This document shows, piece after piece, positions 43,266 to 51,670 of a stretch of 64,000 nucleotides of DNA; positions within the stretch are counted from its first letter, which is position 1; every line of letters starts with the position of its first letter. Origin of the DNA: Aquisphaera insulae (GTDB taxonomy: Bacteria > Planctomycetota > Planctomycetia > Isosphaerales > Isosphaeraceae). The stretch spans positions 1-64,000 of the forward strand of contig NZ_JAALJH010000057.1 of NCBI RefSeq assembly GCF_011064615.1, written 5' to 3'. The translations under genes and the position numbers were made by a program. A model generated the notes under the pieces. It saw only the letters and a list, made by a program, of their open reading frames with translations, ran no database searches and was not told where the DNA came from.

Positions 43266-45512
43266 TCAACGACTCCGGAGCGTGGCGGACTTGGACTTCC
43301 GGCCCTGGACGGACGGGGGACCGCCCGCATACTCGAGCCTCGAGCCCTGGTCCATCCGGTAGTCGAGGCTCTTGTGGACCTCCACGACGGCCGAGGAGGA
43401 CCCCTTGAGCTCGACTCGGAGGTCGTCCAGGCTCAACGCGGCGAGGTCCAGGTGGCTCGCGTCCTGGGCGGCAAGGATGGCGGCCTCCCCCTTGCCCTGG
43501 AGGTGCGTACGGCTCGAGTCGGCGAGGCTCAGCCCCAACTGCGACGCGTTCACGGAGCCGGAGAGGTCGCTCGCGTCGGAGAGGTTCGCCAGGAATTTCT
43601 TGGCGGATGGGATCCGGATGCTGGCCCGGCTTGCATCGGAGAGCTTGATCGCGCAATCGCCGATCGGGAATTCCGAGAGGTCGAGGCGGCTCGCGTCCCG
43701 AGCGATGACCTGGGCGGTCTTGGCCGATCCCGCGAGCTTGAGTCGGCTCGCGTCGCCGAGCCCGAACTCCGCGTGGTTCAGCTCGATCGTCCCGTCGACC
43801 ACGCTGGCGTCGGACACGGAGAGGCGGAAATTCCCCTCGCTTCGGAACCCATTCAGGCTCGCCTTCGAAGACTCACTCGCCGCGATGCCCTCGAGCGAGG
43901 GCATGGTGATCTCGGCTCGCAGCGGCACGTCGAAGCGATAATTCCGGCCCCGCTTCAGGGCCAGCCTGAGCGTCTTCTTCTCCTGGACCACCTCCAGGTA
44001 GTCGACGAGCTTCTCATCCGAAGTGGTCTTCACCTGGAACCGATCCCCCTTCGTGATCGTCGCCTGGAAGTTCGATCCCACCGCGACCGAGGTGAAGTCG
44101 GCGATCCCCCAGGCCTTCTCGACCGCCTTGCCGGAGCCGATGACCGCGGGATCCGAGCTGTTCCCGGTCGAGATCGTGAACCTCGCCTTTGCCGGCTGCG
44201 GCGCGACGGGCTTCGAGGCTCCCGCGGCGGGCGCGGGCGCATCCTGCGGGGGCTGGACGCGGCGGCCGGGCAGGCCGAAGGCGGCGAGGAGCAGGGCCGC
44301 CGGGATCGTGGCGAGCATGGCGTACCCCCTGGGGGTGATCGACCCGAGGCGGGGCGAGCTCGCGGGCGCGGAGGATCCCGTCCGCTGGAGATCGGCCAGG
44401 TGGCGGGTCAGGATCTCCGCGACCTCGGTGGCCGAGGCGTACCGCCGGCCGGGCTCCTTCTCGAGCAGGCGGTCGACGATCTTCGCCAGCCACTTCGGGA
44501 CGTCCGGGTTCGACTGCCGCAGCGGCCTCGGCCGGTCGTCGCAGACCCGGCGGAGCACCGCGGGCGTGGAATCCGCCCGGAACGGGGAATGCCCGACGAG
44601 CATGAAGTACAGGACGCTCCCGAGGCTGAACAGGTCGGAGCGGTGGTCGATCGCGTCGCCTCGGGACTGTTCCGGCGACATGTATTGCGGCGTCCCGGCG
44701 ACGACCCCGCTCTGCGTCTGGCTGGCGTCGTCGACGGCCCGGGCCAGCCCGAAGTCCGACAGCTTCACCCTCTCGACACCGTTCTCCAGCAGGATGTTGG
44801 ACGGCTTGATGTCCCGATGGACGAGCCCCTGGTCGTGGGCGGCGGCCAGGGCCCGGGCGGCCTGCATGCCGACCCGCAGGACCTCCGTCACGTCCATCGG
44901 CCCGTCGCGATCCACCCGGTCCTGGAGCGATCGGCCCGCGATGCACGGCATGACGAGGTACGGCAGGCCGTTCCACGAATCGACCGCGTGGATGGCCACG
45001 ACGTTGTCGTGGACGACCGCGGCGGCCGCCCTCGCTTCCCGCGCGAACCGCGTCCGGGCGGCGGCGCTCGTGGCGAGCCGCGGGGCGAGCACCTTGATGG
45101 CCACGTATCGGCCCAGGGACGGGTCGTACGCCTTCAGGACGATCCCGAAGGCCCCCTGGCCGAGCATCTGCGTGACCTCGTACGGGCCGAGCCGCCCCAG
45201 GCATCCCGCCTTCGCCGAAGGCTCGAGGAAATCCAGCAGGATCAGGTCATCGACGTTCGGAGTCTCGCCCGGGACGAGGCGCGTGGCCTCGACAGCCGTG
45301 CCGTTCCGCCGCCCGACGTCGCCGGCCGGCGAGACCGAGCGAAGCTCGGCGAGGATCCGGCTCCCCGAGGCCAGCCTATCCAGGGCGTTGCGGCAGGCCT
45401 CGCACCGGTCGAGGTGTTCCGCCAGTCGTCGGGACTCGCCTTCGCCCAGCTCGTCCTCGAGGAATGACCTCAGGCGCGACTCGCTGCAAGGCTCTCTGGT
45501 GATCGGTGTCAT
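43266..45512 (-). CDS. zf-HC2 / Ser-Thr kinase / TM / GIN (DUF2807) domain protein
   Basis: A 748-residue chimera. An anti-sigma-type zinc finger (H-x3-C-x2-C, HLDRCEAC at about 33-40) comes first. The kinase domain (about 110-370) has LGQGAFGIV, AIKVL, HRDIKPSN, DFGLA and YMSPEQS. One membrane helix follows (about 405-423). Outside is a GIN/DUF2807-type beta-helix (about 470-740) with a ladder of DASR/DASH repeats (DASRLKLAG, DASRLDLSE, SDASRASIR, SDASDLSG, DASHLDLA). It starts 12 bases after the stop of the ECF sigma gene, so both are made together. Probably the outer beta-helix senses an envelope signal and the inner zinc finger holds or releases the sigma factor, with phosphorylation as the switch; this is inference. 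Confidence 0.9.
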   Translation of the reverse strand: MTPITREPCSESRLRSFLEDELGEGESRRLAEHLDRCEACRNALDRLASGSRILAELRSVSPAGDVGRRNGTAVEATRLVPGETPNVDDLILLDFLEPSAKAGCLGRLGPYEVTQMLGQGAFGIVLKAYDPSLGRYVAIKVLAPRLATSAAARTRFAREARAAAAVVHDNVVAIHAVDSWNGLPYLVMPCIAGRSLQDRVDRDGPMDVTEVLRVGMQAARALAAAHDQGLVHRDIKPSNILLENGVERVKLSDFGLARAVDDASQTQSGVVAGTPQYMSPEQSRGDAIDHRSDLFSLGSVLYFMLVGHSPFRADSTPAVLRRVCDDRPRPLRQSNPDVPKWLAKIVDRLLEKEPGRRYASATEVAEILTRHLADLQRTGSSAPASSPRLGSITPRGYAMLATIPAALLLAAFGLPGRRVQPPQDAPAPAAGASKPVAPQPAKARFTISTGNSSDPAVIGSGKAVEKAWGIADFTSVAVGSNFQATITKGDRFQVKTTSDEKLVDYLEVVQEKKTLRLALKRGRNYRFDVPLRAEITMPSLEGIAASESSKASLNGFRSEGNFRLSVSDASVVDGTIELNHAEFGLGDASRLKLAGSAKTAQVIARDASRLDLSEFPIGDCAIKLSDASRASIRIPSAKKFLANLSDASDLSGSVNASQLGLSLADSSRTHLQGKGEAAILAAQDASHLDLAALSLDDLRVELKGSSSAVVEVHKSLDYRMDQGSRLEYAGGPPSVQGRKSKSATLRSR

Positions 45513-45524
45513 GGTCGTGATACC

Positions 45525-46136
45525 TCAAAGGTGATCGGTCGATTGCCAGTCGTACTGCAGGAGCTCGCGGCGGATCCGGACCACGGCGCGGCTCTTGTAC
45601 TGATAGACGGTCCCCAGGCTCATCCCCAGGGACTCCGCGACTTCCCTGGCCGGCTTCCCGTCCACGCCGGCCAGCCGGAACGCCTGCCAGGCCACGTCGG
45701 AGAACTCGTGCCGCACGCGTTCGGCCGCCCAGAGGACCAGGCCGCGACGATGCTCCGCGTCGAACTCGGCGGAGTCCACCGAGGCCGGGTCGGGCTGATC
45801 TTCCAGGAGTCGGAGGATGTTCGTGTCCCCGGAGCCCGGCGGGTGCTGCCGCCGGGCCGCGAACAGGTTGATGATCAGGTTGCGTGCGATCCGCGAGAGC
45901 CATCCCCGGAACGAGCCCCGTCGCGGGTCGGGATCGTACCGCTCGATGGCCCGGGCGACCGCCCGGAAGACCTCCTGGCAGAGGTCCTCCGCGTCGGCCT
46001 CCTGGAGCCCCCGGCCTCGCGCGATCCGGCGGACGACCGGCCCGTAGATCGCCACGAACTGGGACCATGCCTGCTCGTCCTCGGGATCGCGGAGCCGGAT
46101 CACCAGGCTCGCGTGGGTGCTCGGCGATTCGGCCAT
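45525..46136 (-). CDS. ECF-type RNA polymerase sigma factor
   Basis: A 203-residue sigma factor. Region 2 includes DAEDLCQEVFRAVARA and FRGWLSRIARNLIINLF; region 4 includes GVDGKPAREVAESLGMSLGTVY, a helix-turn-helix for -35 recognition. It has no C-terminal extension. AGGA lies eight bases upstream of the ATG. It is co-transcribed with the zinc-finger kinase gene 12 bases downstream, and thus fits the planctomycete ECF groups associated with Ser/Thr kinases, in which the kinase protein replaces a simple anti-sigma factor. Confidence 0.93.
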   Translation of the reverse strand: MAESPSTHASLVIRLRDPEDEQAWSQFVAIYGPVVRRIARGRGLQEADAEDLCQEVFRAVARAIERYDPDPRRGSFRGWLSRIARNLIINLFAARRQHPPGSGDTNILRLLEDQPDPASVDSAEFDAEHRRGLVLWAAERVRHEFSDVAWQAFRLAGVDGKPAREVAESLGMSLGTVYQYKSRAVVRIRRELLQYDWQSTDHL

Positions 46137-46268
46137 CGATCGATCCTCCCGGGAGTTACACCGTCGTCGAGCGGGACCTTGAACGAAATCGCTGGGAGGA
46201 CGGCCGGGGTGGGTCGGGCTCGTCCACGCGGGCGGTGCCCCGCTTCGGCTTGCGGCCGCGGCCCGCGA

Positions 46269-48542
46269 TCAGTCCTTGAGCCGCTTCGCCGCGGAGTCGT
46301 GCCCATCTTCGTGGAGCGTCAACTGCGTGACCGCCCCCTTGTCGTCCCTGACGAAGGTGAGCGAGTTCTTCGATGTCGGCTTCGTGAAGAAGTCTCGCTC
46401 CGATTCGGGGAAGAGCTCGACCTTGCCCTGGTGCGTCGACTGCGCCATCAGGTGGTCCCCCTCGCGGGTGACGGTGACGATCTCGTCGGCGCTAACCTCG
46501 TATCGGCCGGCGTAGGCGTCGAAGATCCTGGGGTCGACCCTCACCGCCCGATGGGCGATCGGCGCGGGGGACTTCAGTCCGGCGAGCCCGGTGATCAGGT
46601 AGGCACGCAGCACGTTGTCGAACCTGGACGCGTCGTCGTTGTTGACCAGGAAGACGTAACCGATCCCGAGGTCGCGATAGATCACCGAATTGCTGGTGAA
46701 GCCGGTGTTCCTGCCCCCGTGCCCGTACGTGATCCCCAGCGGGGTTTGCTCCATCGAGATGCCGAGGCCCCAGCTCCCATTCGGATTATCCGGGCTCTTT
46801 GCCACCTGGGGACGGAGCATCTCCTTCGCGGTGGGCTCCGCGAGCCCCTTCCCTCGGGCGGCGGCGATCAGGAACTTCGCATAATTCCCGGCGCTGACGT
46901 GGAGGCTGGCCGCCGGGTTCGGCTCCTTGGGCTTCCATTTCGAGAGGGGCAAGGTCCCCGCATGGCCCGTGGCGGTGAGGCTTGCGACGTCGTCGTTGTA
47001 GATGAGCGAGGCGTGCTCCACCCCGAGCGGGACGAGGACCTCCTCCTGGATCAGGTCCTCCAGCTTCTTGCCCGTCAGCTTCTCGACGACCTTGCCGAGG
47101 TAGACGAAACCCTCGCCGGAGTACGAGACCTTGCTCCCCGGCGTGAAGAGGATCTCGAGCTTCCCCGTCCGCCAGTTGGGGAAGCCCGTCCGGTGGGTGA
47201 GCACCATCCTCGCCGTGATCAGCTTGTAGCGGTCGTCGCGAGCGATGTCCTCGTAGGGGAGGTAGGTATGGAGCGGCGTGTCGAGGTCGAGCACGCCGCG
47301 ATCGACGAGCCGGAGGACCATGTCCGCGAAGACGGGCTTGGTCATCGAGGCCGCCTCGAAGACCGTGTCATCCGCCACGGGCTGTCGCGTCGACGTGTCC
47401 CTGACGCCGAAGCCGCGGTGGTAGACCACCTTCCAGTCCTTGATCACGGCGAGGGAGAGGCCGGGTGTCTTGAAGTAATCCAGGTAGGCCCTCGCGAACC
47501 GGTCGATCGCCTCGGGGTCCACCGGCCCGTCGCCGCGGAGGATGCCCTGAGCCGCGATGAGGCCGGGTGCGGCGATCGGAGTGGCCCGCAGCGGCCCGGC
47601 GGTCGCCAGCCGGTCCGGCTCGACGCGGGCCTCGACGGTCGGATCCTGCTTCACGCGGACCTCCGCGGTATCGACCGGGCAGACCGTGTAGGTCCCTTGG
47701 GGGAGCATGCTCAACCTGTACGACCCGTAGGGGTCGATGGTCGCATCCCGCCATAGCTGCGGCGACCCCGTCGATCGGACCCGGACTCGCATCGGCAGCG
47801 CCAGCGTCGACGGCTCCTTCCAGTCGACCTGGCCCGTCAGCTCCCCGAATCGAGTCCCGGGCCGGACGAGGAGCAATTCGCCGCACCGGTCCGCCCCTTC
47901 GATCTTCTGAGTGCCGGGCCCCCAGGCGATCCACGAGAACGATCCATCCTGGTCCTTATCCGCGACGGCGACGTCGAAGCCGATCGCGCGGTCGGGATCG
48001 AGCGCGGCATCGACCTCGATCCGCCACTCGTACGTGATCCGCGACCCCGCCCGCTCGACCGCGACCTTGCGCCTCGACTCCGGAACCTCGGCCGGCCCGA
48101 CGGTCCTGGTCTGGTTGCCGTAGCGGGCATATTGGAAGAACGGCGAGCCCTCCGCGGGACGGGCCGCGTCGATGAACAGCTCGCAGGCGTCCTGCTTGTC
48201 CCAGACGGGCTCCCCCGGCCCGTCGAGGACGATCGAATCATCCTCGACAACGACGGCGACGAAGAGGGCGTGTTCGTCGGCCCGGTAGGCAACCCGGAAG
48301 CTCGCCTTCAGGTCCTTCGCATCGCGGAGCTTGTCGCCGCTCTCGAGCCGTTCGATGGGATAGGACCGCTGGCCTGCCGGCCAATCATCCAGCCGGCCGT
48401 CGATCGTGATCCCGGTCGTCGGGTAGGCGACTGCGACCGCCCCGTTCTGCCCGCGGGTGCTGGGTGGGCCGATCAGGAAGGTGATCCCCAGGCCGACAAT
48501 GAGTTTCCAACGCGCGGACGATCGGGAATGCTCGAATCTCAC
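46269..48542 (-). CDS. CBM9-like domain fused to serine beta-lactamase-like hydrolase
   Basis: A protein of about 757 residues. GTG at 48542 is chosen because AGGAG lies nine bases upstream and it starts a Sec signal peptide (cleavage near PSTRGQ). The N-terminal part (about 35-220) resembles a family 9 carbohydrate-binding/sugar-binding module (ITIDGRLDDWP, WDKQDACELFIDA). A short beta-sandwich follows. The C-terminal part (about 320-640) is a class C beta-lactamase/DD-peptidase-like hydrolase with Ser and Lys of SMTK, Tyr of YSGEGF and the HGG of YGHGGRN. A terminal lipocalin-like region follows (about 655-757). It may be an esterase or peptidase acting on a sugar-bound substrate. Confidence 0.85.
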   Translation of the reverse strand: MRFEHSRSSARWKLIVGLGITFLIGPPSTRGQNGAVAVAYPTTGITIDGRLDDWPAGQRSYPIERLESGDKLRDAKDLKASFRVAYRADEHALFVAVVVEDDSIVLDGPGEPVWDKQDACELFIDAARPAEGSPFFQYARYGNQTRTVGPAEVPESRRKVAVERAGSRITYEWRIEVDAALDPDRAIGFDVAVADKDQDGSFSWIAWGPGTQKIEGADRCGELLLVRPGTRFGELTGQVDWKEPSTLALPMRVRVRSTGSPQLWRDATIDPYGSYRLSMLPQGTYTVCPVDTAEVRVKQDPTVEARVEPDRLATAGPLRATPIAAPGLIAAQGILRGDGPVDPEAIDRFARAYLDYFKTPGLSLAVIKDWKVVYHRGFGVRDTSTRQPVADDTVFEAASMTKPVFADMVLRLVDRGVLDLDTPLHTYLPYEDIARDDRYKLITARMVLTHRTGFPNWRTGKLEILFTPGSKVSYSGEGFVYLGKVVEKLTGKKLEDLIQEEVLVPLGVEHASLIYNDDVASLTATGHAGTLPLSKWKPKEPNPAASLHVSAGNYAKFLIAAARGKGLAEPTAKEMLRPQVAKSPDNPNGSWGLGISMEQTPLGITYGHGGRNTGFTSNSVIYRDLGIGYVFLVNNDDASRFDNVLRAYLITGLAGLKSPAPIAHRAVRVDPRIFDAYAGRYEVSADEIVTVTREGDHLMAQSTHQGKVELFPESERDFFTKPTSKNSLTFVRDDKGAVTQLTLHEDGHDSAAKRLKD

Positions 48543-48809
48543 GGTCAACCGCTCCTGGATGCTCTCAAGAATGGTGGATCCCTGGCGACACATGGCTGGG
48601 CGACGCTACTCTCTACACAGGGCAATGGAAAAGGCTTGAATTCGTCTTTTCGACTTTCCGGCCGAATTCTTGGGGTCGCCGGGGTCCTGTTCGCCGCGGA
48701 AGGCACGGCCGCACGGCCGATCCGTGGCTTCGGGGCGACCCGGATGGTATCGTCTTGGCCATGGCGCGACGGTTCTCGCGCCCGAGATTCCTCCGGGGGG
48801 AGGCCGGCG

Positions 48810-50066
48810 ATGACGACACAGGGTCGGAAGCGGGAGATCAACTACGAGGAGTCCAGGGTCGGGACCTACACTTTGCCCGATCCGCTCGTCTGCGCCGACG
48901 GCACGCCCGTGAAGACGGCCGACGACTGGATGGCCCGGCGCAGGCCGGAGCTGGTGAAGCTCTTCGAATCCCAGATGTTCGGCCGGGTGCCGGAGGCGGC
49001 CAGGTCCGTGAAGCCGCGGTGCGTGGTGACCTCGGAGGCGAAGGACGCGCTCTCCGGCAAGGCGATTCGCCGGCTCGTCGACATCCACGTCAGCGACGAC
49101 CCCGCGGCCCCGGTGATTCACCTGCTCGTGTACCTGCCGGCGAACCTCGATCCGGGCAAGCGCGTGCCGCTCTTCCTCTGCCTGAACTTCTGGGCGAACC
49201 ACGCGATCAGCGACGACCCGGGCATCCCGCTCTCGACGCGCTGGATCCGCTCCGAGGGCCCCCCGGGGATCGTCAACGACCGGGCCACGGAGAAGGCCCG
49301 CGGCAGCGACCACATGATCCCCGTCGAGCGGATCCTGGCCCGCGGCTATGCCGTGGCCACGACGTATTACGGCGACATCGAGGAAGACCACGTCGGCGGC
49401 CTCAGGAACGGCGTGCGCGGGACTTTCCTCCGGCCGGGCCAGGCCGAGCCGGCGGCCGACGAGTGGGGTGCGATCGCCGCCTGGGCCTGGGGGCTCAGCC
49501 GGGCGATGGACTACCTCGAGACCTCGCCGGACGTCGACGCGAACCGCGTCGCCCTGATGGGCCACTCGCGGCTGGGCAAGACGGCGCTCTGGGCCGGCGT
49601 GAACGACCCGCGATTCGCGATCGTCATCTCCAACAACTCCGGCGAGGGGGGCGCGGCGCTCTCGAAGCGGGACTACGGCGAGACGATCGAGCACCTGAAT
49701 TCGTCGTTCCCGCACTGGTTCTGCGGCAACTACAAGGCGTTTACGAACCGCGAGGACGCGCTCCCCTTCGACCAGCATGAGGAGATCGCCCTGATCGCGC
49801 CGCGGCCCGTCCTGATCGTCAGCGCCGAGGAGGACCGCTGGGCCGATCCGAAGGGGGAGTTCCTCGCCGCGAAGGCCGCCGAGCCCGTCTACAAGCTCAT
49901 GGGAACCGACGGCCTGGGCCTCGACTTGTGGCCGAAGCCGGCCGTGGACTCGCTCTCCACCGGGACGATCGGCTACCGCATCCGACCCGGCAAGCACGAC
50001 GTCACCGTCGACGACTGGATCGCCTACATGGACTTCGCGGATCATCACTGGAAGATCCGTCGTTGA
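48810..50066 (+). CDS. CE15-like glucuronoyl esterase-family hydrolase
   Basis: A 418-residue alpha/beta-hydrolase. The nucleophile elbow GHSRLGKTALW is characteristic of CE15 glucuronoyl esterases, which split ester links between lignin and glucuronoxylan. EEDRWADPKGE may give the acidic residue and GKHDVTVDDW the catalytic His. GGAGG is seven bases upstream of the ATG. No signal peptide is visible, although CE15 enzymes are usually exported, so either the true start is further upstream or the enzyme is cytoplasmic. The stop is 13 bases before the next gene (another esterase), so they form an operon. Confidence 0.83.
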   Translation: MTTQGRKREINYEESRVGTYTLPDPLVCADGTPVKTADDWMARRRPELVKLFESQMFGRVPEAARSVKPRCVVTSEAKDALSGKAIRRLVDIHVSDDPAAPVIHLLVYLPANLDPGKRVPLFLCLNFWANHAISDDPGIPLSTRWIRSEGPPGIVNDRATEKARGSDHMIPVERILARGYAVATTYYGDIEEDHVGGLRNGVRGTFLRPGQAEPAADEWGAIAAWAWGLSRAMDYLETSPDVDANRVALMGHSRLGKTALWAGVNDPRFAIVISNNSGEGGAALSKRDYGETIEHLNSSFPHWFCGNYKAFTNREDALPFDQHEEIALIAPRPVLIVSAEEDRWADPKGEFLAAKAAEPVYKLMGTDGLGLDLWPKPAVDSLSTGTIGYRIRPGKHDVTVDDWIAYMDFADHHWKIRR

Positions 50067-50079
50067 GAAGGACGCGAAC

Positions 50080-51654
50080 ATGCGATCGGAATTGCGATGG
50101 TCCCTGGCGTTGCTCGGGCCCCTGCTCCTCCTCCACCGCCCGGCCGGTGCGCAGGTGGGGCCGATTGCCCCGACGACCCCTTCCTTCGCGGTGACGATCC
50201 GTCCCGAGCTGGCCGATGGCGCGGGCGTCTCGGGGCGGCTGCTGGTGGTGCTCGGCAAGGCCGGCGGCCCCGAGCCGAGGCACGCGATTGGCCAGACCGG
50301 GATGGACGCGGCGCCGGTGCTCGGCGCGGATGTCGTCGGGCTGAAGCCCGGCGGCCCCGCCATCCTCGACGCGAGATCGGCGATCTTCCCCGTCGCGAAC
50401 CTCGCCGCGCTACGGCCGGGGCGATACGCCGCCCAGGCGGTCCTGCACACCAACCGCGACCTCAACGTCGTCAACGCGCCCGGCGACCTGTACAGCGACG
50501 TGAAGTCCATCGAGATCGGCCCTGACGCCGGGCCATCGACTCGCGTGGAGCTGGAACTCTCGCACAAGATCGCCGACGAGTCGCTGCCTCGAGACGACGG
50601 GCTGATTCGCTATCTGAAGATCAAGTCGAAGTTGCTCAGCGACTTCCACGGCCGGCCGATCTACGTCCGCGCGGGGGTGATCCTGCCGCGCGACTTCGAC
50701 CGCGAGCCCGAGCGTCGATATCCCCTCCGCGTCCACGTGGGCGGCTACGGCGCTCGGTTCACGAACGCCTCGCGGTGGATGTCGACCGGCTCGTCGTTCC
50801 GCTCCGCCTGGATGGCCGACGACGCGCCGCGGATGATCTTCGTCCACCTCGACGGCGCCGGGCCGCTCGGCGACCCGTACCAGGTGAACTCGGCCAACAA
50901 CGGGCCCTACGGCGATGCCGTGACCCGCGAGCTGATCCCGGAGGTCGAGCGGCGGTTCCGCGGCATCGGCAACGGCTCTGCGCGGGCTGTGGACGGGGGC
51001 TCGACGGGCGGCTGGGTCGCGCTGGCGCTCCAGGTCTATTATCCCGAGTTCTTCGCCGGCGCCTGGTCGTTCTGCGCCGACGGCGTGGACTTCCGCTCGT
51101 TCCAGCTCGTGAACATCTACGAGGACGCCAATGCCTACGTGAACGGGCATGGTTTCGAGCGTCCCGCCGCGCGGGATACCTCGGGCGAGGTCCGCACGAC
51201 GATGCGGCACGAGTGCCGGGTGGAGAACGTCCTGGGGCTGGGCGACTCCTGGGCCATGTCCGGCGGCCAGTGGGGCGCCTGGAACGCGGCCTATGGCCCT
51301 CGGGGCGCGGACGGCCGCCCGGTGCCGCTCTGGGATCCGATCACCGGCCGGATCGACCGCTCGGTCGCGGACCACTGGAAGGCTTACGACCTCCGGCTCG
51401 TCCTGGAGGAGAACTGGCCGAAGCTCGCCCCGCGTCTCCGCGGCAAGCTCCATATCTGGATGGGCGACGCCGACGACTACTTCCTGAACAACGCCATGCA
51501 CCGGCTCGACGCGTTCCTCTCCCACGCCGAGCCTCCGTACGAGGGCTCCATCACGTTCGGTCCCGGCAAGGGCCACTGCTGGCAGGGCATCTCCGAGGCC
51601 GAGATCCTCAGGCAGATGGCCGCGGCCTTCCGCAAGGCCGGGGCCATCGAATGA
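50080..51654 (+). CDS. Exported putative esterase (CE1/esterase D-like)
   Basis: A 524-residue protein with a Sec signal peptide (about 1-25, ending AGAQ). The N-terminal 170 residues are beta-rich. The alpha/beta-hydrolase part has the nucleophile in DGGSTGGW, a GDADDY segment likely to hold the catalytic Asp, and PGKGHCWQG with the catalytic His. It resembles feruloyl-esterase-like/esterase D proteins. AAGGA lies eight bases before the ATG. Coupled to the CE15-like gene upstream, it suggests a pair for removing ester groups from plant cell-wall polymers; this follows from context. Confidence 0.8.
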   Translation: MRSELRWSLALLGPLLLLHRPAGAQVGPIAPTTPSFAVTIRPELADGAGVSGRLLVVLGKAGGPEPRHAIGQTGMDAAPVLGADVVGLKPGGPAILDARSAIFPVANLAALRPGRYAAQAVLHTNRDLNVVNAPGDLYSDVKSIEIGPDAGPSTRVELELSHKIADESLPRDDGLIRYLKIKSKLLSDFHGRPIYVRAGVILPRDFDREPERRYPLRVHVGGYGARFTNASRWMSTGSSFRSAWMADDAPRMIFVHLDGAGPLGDPYQVNSANNGPYGDAVTRELIPEVERRFRGIGNGSARAVDGGSTGGWVALALQVYYPEFFAGAWSFCADGVDFRSFQLVNIYEDANAYVNGHGFERPAARDTSGEVRTTMRHECRVENVLGLGDSWAMSGGQWGAWNAAYGPRGADGRPVPLWDPITGRIDRSVADHWKAYDLRLVLEENWPKLAPRLRGKLHIWMGDADDYFLNNAMHRLDAFLSHAEPPYEGSITFGPGKGHCWQGISEAEILRQMAAAFRKAGAIE

Positions 51655-51670
51655 CCGTCGCGGTTCCGAT

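Noticed and set aside
41303..43330. Open frame of 675 codons antisense to the sulfatase
   Set aside because: The sulfatase frame has the complete formylglycine and metal-site motifs; the antisense frame is low-complexity.
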